Shown here piece by piece: positions 25,417 to 33,921 of a stretch of DNA of 64,000 nucleotides; position 1 is the stretch's first letter; each line of letters opens with the position of its first letter. Location: positions 1,488,001 to 1,552,000 of the forward strand of contig NZ_CP040005.1 in the NCBI RefSeq assembly GCF_005696555.1, written 5' to 3'. The position numbers and the translations under genes were made by a program. Under the pieces are notes generated by a model. The model was not told the origin of the DNA, searched no databases, and worked only from the letters and a program-made list of their open reading frames with translations. This stretch comes from Actinomyces sp. oral taxon 171 str. F0337. Its GTDB lineage: Bacteria > Actinomycetota > Actinomycetes > Actinomycetales > Actinomycetaceae.

Positions 25417-27477
25417 GTGGCAATGGATCACGCCCGCGTGGCGAAGGATGTCCTGACGTATGTCGGTGGCGCCGACAACATCAACGCAGCAGCGCACTGC
25501 GCGACCCGTCTGCGTCTTGTCCTCAATGACATGGATAAGGTCGACCAGAAGGCTCTCGACAAGGACCCTGACCTCAAGGGCACCTTCATCGCGGGCGGCA
25601 TGTTCCAGATCATCGTCGGACCGGGAGACGTCGACCTCGTCTTCTCCGAGATGATCCAAACCGGAGGAGTCAAAGAGGTCTCCAAGGACGAGGCCAAGGA
25701 GCAGGCCGCCAAGGGCGGCAACCCGCTCTCCCGTTTCATCAAGACGATCGCCGACATCTTCGTTCCGATTCTTCCCGCCCTCATTGCCGGCGGTCTCATG
25801 ATGGCCCTGAACAACGTCCTGACTGCCGAGGGGCTCTTCGGCGATCAGGCGCTGACGGAGCGCTGGGGCTGGCTCAAGGACTACGCGGCTCTCATCAACA
25901 TGATCTCGGCGGCGGCCTTCGCCTTCCTGCCGGTACTCGTGGGCTACTCGGCAACCAAGCGCTTCGGTGGCAACGTCTATCTCGGTGCCGCCATGGGGGC
26001 GGCCATGGTCTCGACGTCGTTGTTGTCCGCCTATGACATGTCCAATCCGGAGGCGGCGGCAAAGTTCTGGCAGTACACAGGGGAGTCTTCGACCTGGTCC
26101 TTGTTCGGTCTGGAGGTGGCCAAGATCGGCTACCAGGCCATGGTCATCCCAGTGCTGTGCGTGGCATGGATCCTGTCCGTGGTTGAGAAGTGGCTTCACA
26201 AACGCTTGTCCGGAACCGCCGACTTCCTGCTGACGCCGCTCTTCACCATGCTGGTCACCGGCTTCCTCACCTTCATCGTCGTCGGCCCGCTCACCCGCGA
26301 GCTGTCGATCTGGATCACGGACGGCTTGGACTGGCTGTACAACACAGCAGGTCCTGTGGGTGGCTTCCTCTTCGGCATCGTCTACTCCCCGATCGTGGTC
26401 ACCGGTCTGCACCAGTCCTTCCCCGCGGTGGAGCTGCCACTCATCGCTGACAAGGCCACTACCGGCGGATCCTTCATCTTCCCGATCGCCTCCATGGCCA
26501 ATGTCGCGCAGGGCGCCGTGGCTCTGGCCGTGTTCCTCAAGACCCGTGATGCCAAGATGAAGGGGCTTGCGGGTGCCGGTGGTGTCTCCGCGCTCTTCGG
26601 TATCACCGAGCCCGCCATCTTCGGTGTCAATCTCCGCCTCCGCTGGCCCTTCTTCATCGGAATGGGAGCAGCCGGCATCGGAGGCATCCTGGTCTCCCTG
26701 CTCGACTTGCGCACGCACTCCCTGGGGGCTGCGGGAATGGTGGGCTTCGTGTCGATGCGAACAACGGACATCCCCAAGTACCTCGCCGTGGAGGTGTTCA
26801 CGATCATCATCGCCTTCGCCGCCGCCTACGCCTACGCCTCAACCCGTGGTAAGGCCTCCCTGGCCGGCGACGACGTCGGTGAGGCGGATGAGGGTGCCCT
26901 GGAGGCCGAGGCCATGGCCGAGCACGCCGAGACCGTCGAGCTGCCCACTGAGGCCGCCGAGGACTTCACCGTCACTGCTCCGATCCAGGGGCGTGCGATC
27001 CCGCTGTCCGAGGTGGAGGACCAGACCTTCGCCACCGGCATGCTCGGCCCGGGCATGGCCATTGCGCCCGCTGAGGGGCCGGTCGTCTCCCCGGTTGACG
27101 GCGAGGTCCTCGTGGCCTTCCCGACCGGGCACGCCTACGGTCTGCGAGCCGCCAGCGGAGTCGAGCTGCTCATCCACGTCGGCATGGACACCGTCCAGCT
27201 CGAGGGCAGGCACTTCAGCCCCAAGGTCAAGGCCGGCGACAAGGTTCTTCGGGGCATGCCGCTGGTGGATGTCGACTGGGCCGCCGTCGGTGCCGCCGGC
27301 TACCAGACCGTCACCCCGATCGTCGTCTCCAACGCCCAGGGCTACGAGGGTATCGAGGAGCACGGTGCTGGAACGATTCACCGGGGGGACGCCTTCTTCG
27401 ACGTCATGCGCAAGGCCGATGTCTCCGATGACGACAAGGAGAATGCTCAGGCCGACGCCGTACAGGCCAACGTCTGA
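25417..27477 (+). CDS. scrA: Sucrose-type PTS transporter, EIIBCA fusion
   Basis: Imports and phosphorylates a disaccharide, probably sucrose, at the membrane. Domains in order: EIIB (residues 1-90) with the phosphocysteine Cys28 in AAHCATRLRLVL; EIIC (about 105-480) with multiple helices, VGYSATKRFGGN and GITEPAIFGVNLRLRWPF; EIIA of the glucose type (about 520-660) with the phosphoaccepting His587 in LLIHVGMDTVQLEG. At 686 residues all three are complete, so only EI and HPr are needed from elsewhere. The GTG at 25417 is chosen for the GAAAGGA at 25401-25407; ATG 25423 is possible. The adjoining GH32 hydrolase and LacI regulator support sucrose, though other glucose-family sugars cannot be excluded. 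Confidence 0.92.
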   Translation: MAMDHARVAKDVLTYVGGADNINAAAHCATRLRLVLNDMDKVDQKALDKDPDLKGTFIAGGMFQIIVGPGDVDLVFSEMIQTGGVKEVSKDEAKEQAAKGGNPLSRFIKTIADIFVPILPALIAGGLMMALNNVLTAEGLFGDQALTERWGWLKDYAALINMISAAAFAFLPVLVGYSATKRFGGNVYLGAAMGAAMVSTSLLSAYDMSNPEAAAKFWQYTGESSTWSLFGLEVAKIGYQAMVIPVLCVAWILSVVEKWLHKRLSGTADFLLTPLFTMLVTGFLTFIVVGPLTRELSIWITDGLDWLYNTAGPVGGFLFGIVYSPIVVTGLHQSFPAVELPLIADKATTGGSFIFPIASMANVAQGAVALAVFLKTRDAKMKGLAGAGGVSALFGITEPAIFGVNLRLRWPFFIGMGAAGIGGILVSLLDLRTHSLGAAGMVGFVSMRTTDIPKYLAVEVFTIIIAFAAAYAYASTRGKASLAGDDVGEADEGALEAEAMAEHAETVELPTEAAEDFTVTAPIQGRAIPLSEVEDQTFATGMLGPGMAIAPAEGPVVSPVDGEVLVAFPTGHAYGLRAASGVELLIHVGMDTVQLEGRHFSPKVKAGDKVLRGMPLVDVDWAAVGAAGYQTVTPIVVSNAQGYEGIEEHGAGTIHRGDAFFDVMRKADVSDDDKENAQADAVQANV

Positions 27478-27502
27478 TTCGTTGAACGATTGTCTGTGAA
27501 CA

Positions 27503-27547
27503 GATACTCGTGGGTCCCGACCATCCAGGTCGGGGCCCACGAGTATC
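27503..27547. terminator. Strong bidirectional terminator between scrA and scrR
   Basis: A 20-bp stem with one mismatch pairs 27503-27522 (GATACTCGTGGGTCCCGACC) with 27528-27547 around a 5-base loop ATCCA. It lies between the convergent PTS and LacI genes. Confidence 0.85.
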
Positions 27548-27559
27548 GTCAACGTCCCA

Positions 27560-28588
27560 CTAGGCGGTACGGCCGGGCAGCAGCCTCACGGGTATGGGGG
27601 AGGGGGCTTGCGGATCCTTCCGGGGCTCACTCGGCTGCTTGCTGTCCGAGGAGGCGGTGGTGGACGACGCGATCCGGTTCAGGAGCAGGTCGACCGCTGC
27701 TCGCGCCAGCTTGGCGATGGGTTGCTGGATCGTGGTCAGAGCCGGCAGGGCGTGCTGCATGGCGATGGTGCCGTCAAAGCCGATCACCTTGAAATCGTCC
27801 GGAATCCTCAGGTCGCGTTCGGCTGCCCACTCCATCACTTGTGCGGCAGCGAGATCATCGGTGGCGAAGACTGCGTCGATGTCGTCGGCGACGAGGTCGA
27901 GCCGCTCGCGGATGAGACCGGGGCGCTCGCTATTGGGCGTATTGAAGTCGACGGTGAGGATCACCGGCTCGATACCTACCTGTTGGAGCACCTGGCGGTA
28001 CCCCTTCTCCCGCAGGTTGTGGATTCCGGTGCGAGACGTCAGCAGGGCTGGGCGGCGCGCCCCACGCTTGAGCAGGTGCTCGGCGGCGAGTCGGCCGCCG
28101 GCCTCGTTGTCGCAGCGGACATTGGGGACGATGGGGGAGAGGTCCCGATCAACACTGACCATGGGCAGGTGAATCGAGCTGTAGTCGGCCAGGCCGTCGT
28201 TGTGGGCGCTGGAGATGATGCCGTCGACTCGGTGGGAGACGAGCAGGTCGAGGTACTCGCGCTCCCGGTCCACCTTGCCCATGGAGTTGCAGACGAACGT
28301 CCTGTAGCTATGGTCTGCGAGGAAGTCCTCGACATGTTCGGTCAGCTCGCCGAAGAAGGGCAGGGCGACAGTGGGGACGATCAGCCCGATCGAATGCGTC
28401 GACTTGCCGTGCAGTGCTCTGGCGATCTGATTAGGGCGGTAGTTGAGCTGCGCGATCGCCTCGGCCACCCGCTCCCGTGTCTCTTGGGAGAGGTAGCCGC
28501 GGTTGTTGAGCACGCGTGAGACTGTCGTCAGCGAGACGCCTGCAGCCTGGGCAACATCAGCCAGTGTGGGTTTGCGGTGTGACTCCAC
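27560..28588 (-). CDS. scrR: LacI-family repressor, probable sucrose-locus regulator
   Basis: A 342-residue regulator. Residues 6-52 are the LacI helix-turn-helix and hinge: TLADVAQAAGVSLTTVSRVLNNRGYLS, ETRERVAEAIAQLNYRPNQIARALHG. The remainder is a periplasmic-binding-protein-like effector domain (SIGLIVPTVALPFFGEL, VDGIISSAHN, RPALLTSRTGIHNLREKGYRQVL, DAVFATDDLAAAQVMEWA, IGFDGT). It converges on the EIIBCA gene and presumably represses it, with a sugar or sugar phosphate as inducer. The operator candidate at 25303-25322 is a testable target. The name is from context. Confidence 0.85.
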   Translation of the reverse strand: MESHRKPTLADVAQAAGVSLTTVSRVLNNRGYLSQETRERVAEAIAQLNYRPNQIARALHGKSTHSIGLIVPTVALPFFGELTEHVEDFLADHSYRTFVCNSMGKVDREREYLDLLVSHRVDGIISSAHNDGLADYSSIHLPMVSVDRDLSPIVPNVRCDNEAGGRLAAEHLLKRGARRPALLTSRTGIHNLREKGYRQVLQQVGIEPVILTVDFNTPNSERPGLIRERLDLVADDIDAVFATDDLAAAQVMEWAAERDLRIPDDFKVIGFDGTIAMQHALPALTTIQQPIAKLARAAVDLLLNRIASSTTASSDSKQPSEPRKDPQAPSPIPVRLLPGRTA

Positions 28589-28698
28589 GAGTGGGTCCTC
28601 GAGCTCCTTAGTCGGTCACGGTGAGTGCGATCTACTGGCAAGCATATGCCCCGAGAGGGTCATTACCCAACTGACCTGCGTAAACGTAGGTGGAAGTG

Positions 28699-29322
28699 TT
28701 ACGTGGTGGGCAGGATCTCGGCGTAGAAGGAGATCATGGCGCGGGCCATCTGGGCGTGTCCGGCGTCGTCGGGGTGGATCTGGTCGATGGCCAGGCGGTT
28801 CTCGTCGCCGTTGATGGCCGTGCTCAAGGCGTCGGTCGAGGTCAGGCCCAGGGACGTGGCCCTCTCAAGGACGAGGCGGTGGATGGCCTGGAAACGTGGG
28901 CCGACTTCCAGGGAGGGGAAGTAGGGGGCGATGATGATCGGCGCGCCTCGTAGACGCTCGGAGATGAAGCCGAGGTCATGGTCGATCGCCTGCTCGACCA
29001 GCTCGCGCTGAGAGGGGAGGAAGGCGGCGTCGTTCAGCCCCAGGCTGATCGTGACGATGTCGGGCTCGCAACGCAGCACCGCTTCCAGCCAGGTGGTGTC
29101 ACGGCACGACGGCGAGCGTTGTCCGCCGGGCAGATGGCCACCGCGTCGTGCGAAGAACCCCAGGCCGTCCGTCGCCAGGTTCACCTCCCGCCACCGCTGA
29201 TGCTCGCACACAAGGGAGGTCCAGCGATTGCGGGGATGGCTCAGGGCTCGCCAACCGGTGGTGACCGAATCGCCGAGGAAGACGGCGGTGGGGAAGTTAG
29301 TGGAGTTCGGGATCGTGGACAC
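28699..29322 (-). CDS. SGNH/GDSL-family hydrolase
   Basis: A 207-residue esterase-type protein. The four conserved blocks can be seen: block I FLGDSVTTGW with the catalytic Ser, a Gly in block II (NLATDGLGFF), the Asn of block III (SLGLNDAAF) and block V DQIHPDDAGH with Asp and His of the triad. No signal peptide is evident, so it is probably cytosolic. It acts on an ester or acyl group; substrate unknown. The start is a GTG at 29322. It is separated by 44 bases from the ABC ATPase gene upstream and may be the last gene of that unit. Confidence 0.85.
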   Translation of the reverse strand: MSTIPNSTNFPTAVFLGDSVTTGWRALSHPRNRWTSLVCEHQRWREVNLATDGLGFFARRGGHLPGGQRSPSCRDTTWLEAVLRCEPDIVTISLGLNDAAFLPSQRELVEQAIDHDLGFISERLRGAPIIIAPYFPSLEVGPRFQAIHRLVLERATSLGLTSTDALSTAINGDENRLAIDQIHPDDAGHAQMARAMISFYAEILPTT

Positions 29323-29366
29323 GGCTACCGACTGTAGTTCTCCATGCTGGGAGGAACCAGCGCGGC

Positions 29367-30116
29367 TCAGTGGTCATCATCTGAGCCGCCCCGTCCCTCG
29401 TCGTCCTCAGCCGCGTCCTGCTCTGTCAAGACGCCGTCATGCATGACCAGCACCCGATCGCAAACCGGAAGCAGCCGCTCGTCATGAGTGACCATCACTG
29501 TTGCCTTACCCAGCTCTTGGGTTTGATCCGCAAGCAGATGAGCGACGTCCTGAGCCCGTCGAGTATCCAGAGCGGCTGTGGGCTCATCCGCCAGGATGAT
29601 GTCTGGGTCGTGGTAGAGCGCCACCGCGATGGCAGCGCGCTGACGCTCGCCCCCGGACAGCTCGGAGGGGTAGGCGTGGGCGCGTTTCGTGATGCCGAGC
29701 GAGTTCAGAAGATGGTCCCGTCTGTCGGTGTCGCCCTTCGTTCGTGCTGCTCGGTCGTGCAGGCAGAACTGGTCGTTGAGTCTCAGGAAGGGAACCAGAC
29801 CCGAGGCTTGGAGAACGAAGCCGATGCGCCCAAGTCGAAGCCTGGCCCGCTGCTTCTCCGGCAGGCTGGAGAAGGGCTGACCGGAGATTGTGACGGTGCC
29901 GCTGGAAGGGGTGCGCAGGCCGCCCATGATGGTCAGGAGCGTGGATTTTCCTGAGCCGGAGGGGCCCAGAATCCCGACCAGCTCACCAGCGCGCAGCGTG
30001 AGGTCTGTGCTGTGCAGGGCGTGAACGGTCTCATCACCCTGTCGGTAGTCCCGGGTCACCGACTCCAGGGACATGACGGTGGTTGCGGCTTCGGTCGCTG
30101 CTCTTGATGCGGTCAC
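29367..30116 (-). CDS. ABC transporter ATP-binding protein (LolD/MacB type)
   Basis: A 249-residue ATPase. Walker A GPSGSGKST is at about 52-60, Q-loop around FVLQASGLVP, signature LSGGERQRAAIAVAL, Walker B DIILADEPTAALD and the H-loop ATVMVTHDERLL. This short, signature-rich type serves MacB/FtsX-like permeases that move lipids, peptides or drugs mechanically. It overlaps the permease gene upstream by 4 bases (ATGA), confirming the pair. The export substrate is unknown. Confidence 0.9.
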   Translation of the reverse strand: MTASRAATEAATTVMSLESVTRDYRQGDETVHALHSTDLTLRAGELVGILGPSGSGKSTLLTIMGGLRTPSSGTVTISGQPFSSLPEKQRARLRLGRIGFVLQASGLVPFLRLNDQFCLHDRAARTKGDTDRRDHLLNSLGITKRAHAYPSELSGGERQRAAIAVALYHDPDIILADEPTAALDTRRAQDVAHLLADQTQELGKATVMVTHDERLLPVCDRVLVMHDGVLTEQDAAEDDEGRGGSDDDH

Positions 30117-31225
30117 GAGATGGCCTCCACGGGGTCGATGCGGGAGATGACCCGTACGGAGATGAAACCTCCGATGACTGAGACGACGATGAAGGCCGTG
30201 ACGATGAGAAGGTCCAGCAGCGCGGAGATCCTGAAGGGCACGGCATGGGGGAGGACCAGGGACGTCACTATCGTCAGAAGCAGGCCGATGCCGATGCCGG
30301 CAACCGACAGCACGAGGGTCTGGGCGCAGCCGGAGCGGATGAGGTAGCTCGTGGGCACGCCGCGTGCTTTGAGGATCCCCAGGACCGGCCTCTTCTGCAG
30401 CGTCAGCACGTAGATGAAGATGCCCAGTACTGTGGAGGCGATGATGATGAGTGCACCGATCATGAGGCTGAAGGTGAGGACCTGGACCGAGTAACCGGGG
30501 AGCGTGCGAATGAGCTCCTCGGTGGTGAGGATTGTCAGGCCCGCGTCCTCAGCGGACTGCACGGCCTTACTGTCCGCGGTCAGGTCAGAGGTGAACACGA
30601 CGGCGGAGACAGCGGGGGACAGGCTGGTGGGGCCGTACTGGCCCAAGGCCCGGCTGTCCAGGGTCACGATGGGAGCCGCCTGGAAAGTGGTGTCGTGGGT
30701 GAACCCGACGATCGTCCAGTCGTGATCGGAACCCAGCAGTCGAATCGTCTTGCCGGCTGTGAGTCCCTTGGCCTTCAGGGAGTCGTCGATGAGGACCTCG
30801 CTACGGGGGTCGGAAACTGCTCGTCCCTCAGCTACAGGTGGACTGAGCTGTCCGTCCAGATCGATTCCGAAGGCGAAAACGTCTTCTCGCAGGGCCTCGC
30901 CGTCCTCGTCCTTGACATCTGGTGCCTGAGCAACAGCGGCAGTGCTCATCAGGGGAGATGCCGTGGCCCCCTTGTCCTTGGCCAGGTCCTTGGCGGCGCT
31001 CAGCTGCTTGTCGCTCAGGCGTGAGGCGGAAAGGTTGTCGTTGGAGGCGTCCGTGACGGCGACACTGGCGGTGTTCCAGCCATCGATGCCGGCGCGGTAA
31101 CGGTGGGCGAGACCCACGGCCAAAGAAGCCAGAAAGAATGTGAGGTAAGCCACCAGGGTGATGACGGAGATGATGAGCGTGAAGCGCACGGGCTCATGGC
31201 GGATCTCGCGCAGCGCTAGGAACAT
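30113..31225 (-). CDS. ABC transporter permease, FtsX/MacB type
   Basis: A 370-residue permease with the MacB/FtsX layout: first helix at about 17-40 (FTLIISVITLVAYLTFFLASL), an extracellular domain of some 200 residues, then three C-terminal helices (about 250-280, 300-330 and 345-365). The start at 31225 is preceded by AGGGAG and directly by the family start LALREIRHEPVRF; an ATG 91 codons upstream reads a Cys/Arg-rich stretch that is not part of the family. It pairs with the ATPase at 29367. The promoter lies in the 281-base region shared with the divergent UvrA-like gene. Confidence 0.87.
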   Translation of the reverse strand: MFLALREIRHEPVRFTLIISVITLVAYLTFFLASLAVGLAHRYRAGIDGWNTASVAVTDASNDNLSASRLSDKQLSAAKDLAKDKGATASPLMSTAAVAQAPDVKDEDGEALREDVFAFGIDLDGQLSPPVAEGRAVSDPRSEVLIDDSLKAKGLTAGKTIRLLGSDHDWTIVGFTHDTTFQAAPIVTLDSRALGQYGPTSLSPAVSAVVFTSDLTADSKAVQSAEDAGLTILTTEELIRTLPGYSVQVLTFSLMIGALIIIASTVLGIFIYVLTLQKRPVLGILKARGVPTSYLIRSGCAQTLVLSVAGIGIGLLLTIVTSLVLPHAVPFRISALLDLLIVTAFIVVSVIGGFISVRVISRIDPVEAIS

Positions 31226-31403
31226 GGGGCTCCCTGAGGAAAAGTCGGCAGCGGGCCGGCTGGCGCACTGCGTGAAGGCTACACGCCGCTTGGGGTCCGC
31301 GCGGTCGAAGGGGCAGGGGCGGTGGTCGTTGAGGGGGCCGGCCAGGCAGGACGCCCAGATCCTGCGGCGTGTCTTGGAAGAGTGACACTCCTCTGAGAAT
31401 GAC

Positions 31404-31417
31404 ATAATGTGCATTAT
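31404..31417. promoter_or_regulatory. Palindrome in the divergent promoter region
   Basis: ATAATG and CATTAT arms separated by TG (ATAATGTGCATTAT). It lies 90 bases ahead of the UvrA-like gene and 180 ahead of the permease gene, in a markedly AT-rich spot of GC-rich DNA. A MarR- or TetR-like operator is possible, but no such regulator is adjacent. Confidence 0.35.
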
Positions 31418-31506
31418 CGGCGTTGGGTGAATGGGGATTGCTCTGCCGAGCAGGCTGTTGCGGCGCCCTTCAGCGCCCTTCGGCGACGTCCGGCACAATC
31501 GGACAT

Positions 31507-33921
31507 GTGACTACTGGTGGAAGGACTGCTGAACAGAATCCCGCCGATGCGCACGACGTCATCCGCGTCGTCGGGGCTCGTGAGAACAACCTGCGTGATA
31601 TCGACGTCGTCATCCCTAAGCGCAGACTGACGGTGTTCACCGGCGTGTCGGGCTCAGGCAAGAGCTCACTCGTCTTCGCCACGATCGCTGCCGAGTCGCG
31701 CCGCCTGGTCAATGAGACCTACCCGGCCTTCGTTCAAGGATTCATGGAGGCCAGTGCACGTCCCGCCGTCGACCGCCTGGAGGGGCTGACAGCGGCGATC
31801 ACCGTGGACCAGGAACGTCTGGGAGCCAACCCGCGCTCAACCCTCGGCACCGTCAGCGACGTCGGAGCCCTGCTGAGGGTCCTGTACTCGACGCACGGCG
31901 CGCCGCATATCGGCTCACCTCAGGCCTTCGCCTTCAACGTCCCGTCCGTCACCGGTGGTGGTGCGGTCACCACGCAGCGCGGCGGCCGCAAGATCGTCGA
32001 GCGCAAGACATTCACCGTTCAGGGCGGGATGTGCCCGCGCTGCGAAGGCATGGGCAGGGTCTCCGACATCGATCTGACGCAGGTGCTCGATGAGACGCTC
32101 TCCCTGAAAGACGGTGCAATCACCGTCCCCGGATACGCTGCCGGTGGCTGGCAGGTGCGCAGCTTCACCGAATCCGGCCTCTTTCCGGCAGATGTGCCGG
32201 TGGACTCCTTCACGCCCAAGCAGCGAGACGATCTGCTCTACAAGGAGCCCACGAAGATCAAGGTCGGTGGAATCAACACCACCTACGAAGGACTTGTTCC
32301 CAGGATCCGCAAGTCGATGCTCGCCAAGGAACCAGAGGCACTGCAGCCTCATATTCGAGCCTTTGTGGAACGGGCCGTTGTCTTCGGGACCTGCCCGCAG
32401 TGTCAGGGGACCCGCTTGTCCGAACCGGCCCGCACCTGCTTGATCGATGGGAAGTCGATTGCCGATGCCTGCACCATGCAGATCTCCGATCTGCTGCAGT
32501 GGGTTACTCGTCTTCAGGGAATTCTGACCGGTGCTGCTCCCCTGCTGGAGAACCTGAAGGAAATGCTGGACGCCTTCGTGCTCATCGGGCTGGGCTATCT
32601 GTCACTGGACCGCCCGGCCTCGACGCTCTCGGGCGGTGAGGCCCAGCGCACCAAGCTCGTGCGCCACCTGAGCTCGGCTCTCACCGACGTCACCTACGTC
32701 TTCGATGAGCCCAGTATCGGCCTGCACCCGCACGACCTCCACCAGATGAACGAGCTGCTGCTGTCACTGCGGGACAAAGGAAACACCGTGCTCGTCATCG
32801 AGCACAAGCCCGAGACGATCTCGATCGCAGATCACGTGGTGGATCTGGGGCCGGGAGCAGGAAGCCGAGGAGGTCGAATCTGCTTCGAGGGAACGGTCGA
32901 GCAGCTGCACCGCTCCGACACTCTCACCGGACGCCACCTGGCGGACCGGGTGCGGCTCAAGAGCAGTCACCGCTCCCCCACGGACATGATGAGAATTCGT
33001 CACGCCAAGACGAACAATCTTCGTGACGTCGACGTTGATATTCCCGTCGGAGTTCTTACTGTCATCACAGGAGTGGCCGGATCCGGGAAATCGAGCCTCA
33101 TTCATGGCCACCTCTCCCCCATGGACGGCGTGGTGACGATCGATCAGACACCGATCAAGGGCTCACGGCGATCGAATGCCGCCACCTACACCGGACTGCT
33201 CGACCCTGTTCGCAAGGCCTTTGCCAAGGCGAATAAGGACAGGGGTGCGAAACCCGCGCACTTCTCGGCCAACTCAGAAGGAGCCTGCCCGGTGTGCGGC
33301 GGAACGGGCATCATTGAGACACAGCTGGGTTTCATGGAGACCGTGGAGTCCCGTTGCGTGGCCTGTGAGGGGCGCCGTTTCAAGGACGAGGTGCTCGCCT
33401 ACCGCCTCTGCGGACGCAGCATCGCCGATGTCTTGGACATGAGTGCCGACGAGGCACTGACCTTCTTCTCCCAGGGTGAGGCTCGCCTTCCCGCTGCGAC
33501 CAGGATCCTGTCACGGCTGAAGGACGTGGGCCTCGGCTACCTCCACCTCGGCCAGGCGCTCACCACCTTGTCCGGTGGTGAGCGCCAGCGGCTCAAGCTT
33601 GCCGTCCACCTGAGCCAGGAAGGCCGTATCATCGTTCTCGATGAGCCGACCGTCGGACTGCACCCGGCCGACATCGAGGCCATGCTCGCACTCCTGGACC
33701 ACCTTGTGGACTGCGGTCGCAGCGTCGTCGTCATCGAGCACCACGAGGCCGTGATGGCGCACGCAGACTGGATCATCGACCTCGGTCCCGGAGCCGGCCA
33801 CGACGGCGGTCACGTCGTGTTCACCGGAACGCCGACGCGGATGGTGGCGGAGCGAACGACTCTGACGGGGCGATACCTCGCCCGGTACGTCGAGGAGGGG
33901 AACGATGACACCCCCGAGTGA
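31507..33921 (+). CDS. UvrA-like tandem ABC protein lacking the UvrB-binding domain
   Basis: An 804-residue protein related to excinuclease UvrA, with two ABC ATPases. Domain 1: Walker A GVSGSGKSS at about 46-54, signature LSGGEAQR. Domain 2: Walker A GVAGSGKSS at about 524, signature LSGGERQR, Walker B VLDEPTVGLHP. Cys pairs of the inserted zinc modules are present (CPRCEGMG, CPQCQGT, CPVCGGTG, CVACEGR). Full UvrA has about 950 residues; here the sequence passes from LYSTHGAPHIG almost directly to FAFNVPS, omitting the first zinc motif and the UvrB-binding domain. Such short paralogues occur in antibiotic producers as self-protection factors. The start is GTG 31507. Overlaps the next gene by 17 bases. 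Confidence 0.87.
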   Translation: MTTGGRTAEQNPADAHDVIRVVGARENNLRDIDVVIPKRRLTVFTGVSGSGKSSLVFATIAAESRRLVNETYPAFVQGFMEASARPAVDRLEGLTAAITVDQERLGANPRSTLGTVSDVGALLRVLYSTHGAPHIGSPQAFAFNVPSVTGGGAVTTQRGGRKIVERKTFTVQGGMCPRCEGMGRVSDIDLTQVLDETLSLKDGAITVPGYAAGGWQVRSFTESGLFPADVPVDSFTPKQRDDLLYKEPTKIKVGGINTTYEGLVPRIRKSMLAKEPEALQPHIRAFVERAVVFGTCPQCQGTRLSEPARTCLIDGKSIADACTMQISDLLQWVTRLQGILTGAAPLLENLKEMLDAFVLIGLGYLSLDRPASTLSGGEAQRTKLVRHLSSALTDVTYVFDEPSIGLHPHDLHQMNELLLSLRDKGNTVLVIEHKPETISIADHVVDLGPGAGSRGGRICFEGTVEQLHRSDTLTGRHLADRVRLKSSHRSPTDMMRIRHAKTNNLRDVDVDIPVGVLTVITGVAGSGKSSLIHGHLSPMDGVVTIDQTPIKGSRRSNAATYTGLLDPVRKAFAKANKDRGAKPAHFSANSEGACPVCGGTGIIETQLGFMETVESRCVACEGRRFKDEVLAYRLCGRSIADVLDMSADEALTFFSQGEARLPAATRILSRLKDVGLGYLHLGQALTTLSGGERQRLKLAVHLSQEGRIIVLDEPTVGLHPADIEAMLALLDHLVDCGRSVVVIEHHEAVMAHADWIIDLGPGAGHDGGHVVFTGTPTRMVAERTTLTGRYLARYVEEGNDDTPE

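Noticed and set aside
25294..26718. A 474-codon open frame antisense to the PTS gene
   Set aside because: Composition of Asp/Gly/His-rich antisense translation; opposite complete EIIB and EIIC domains.
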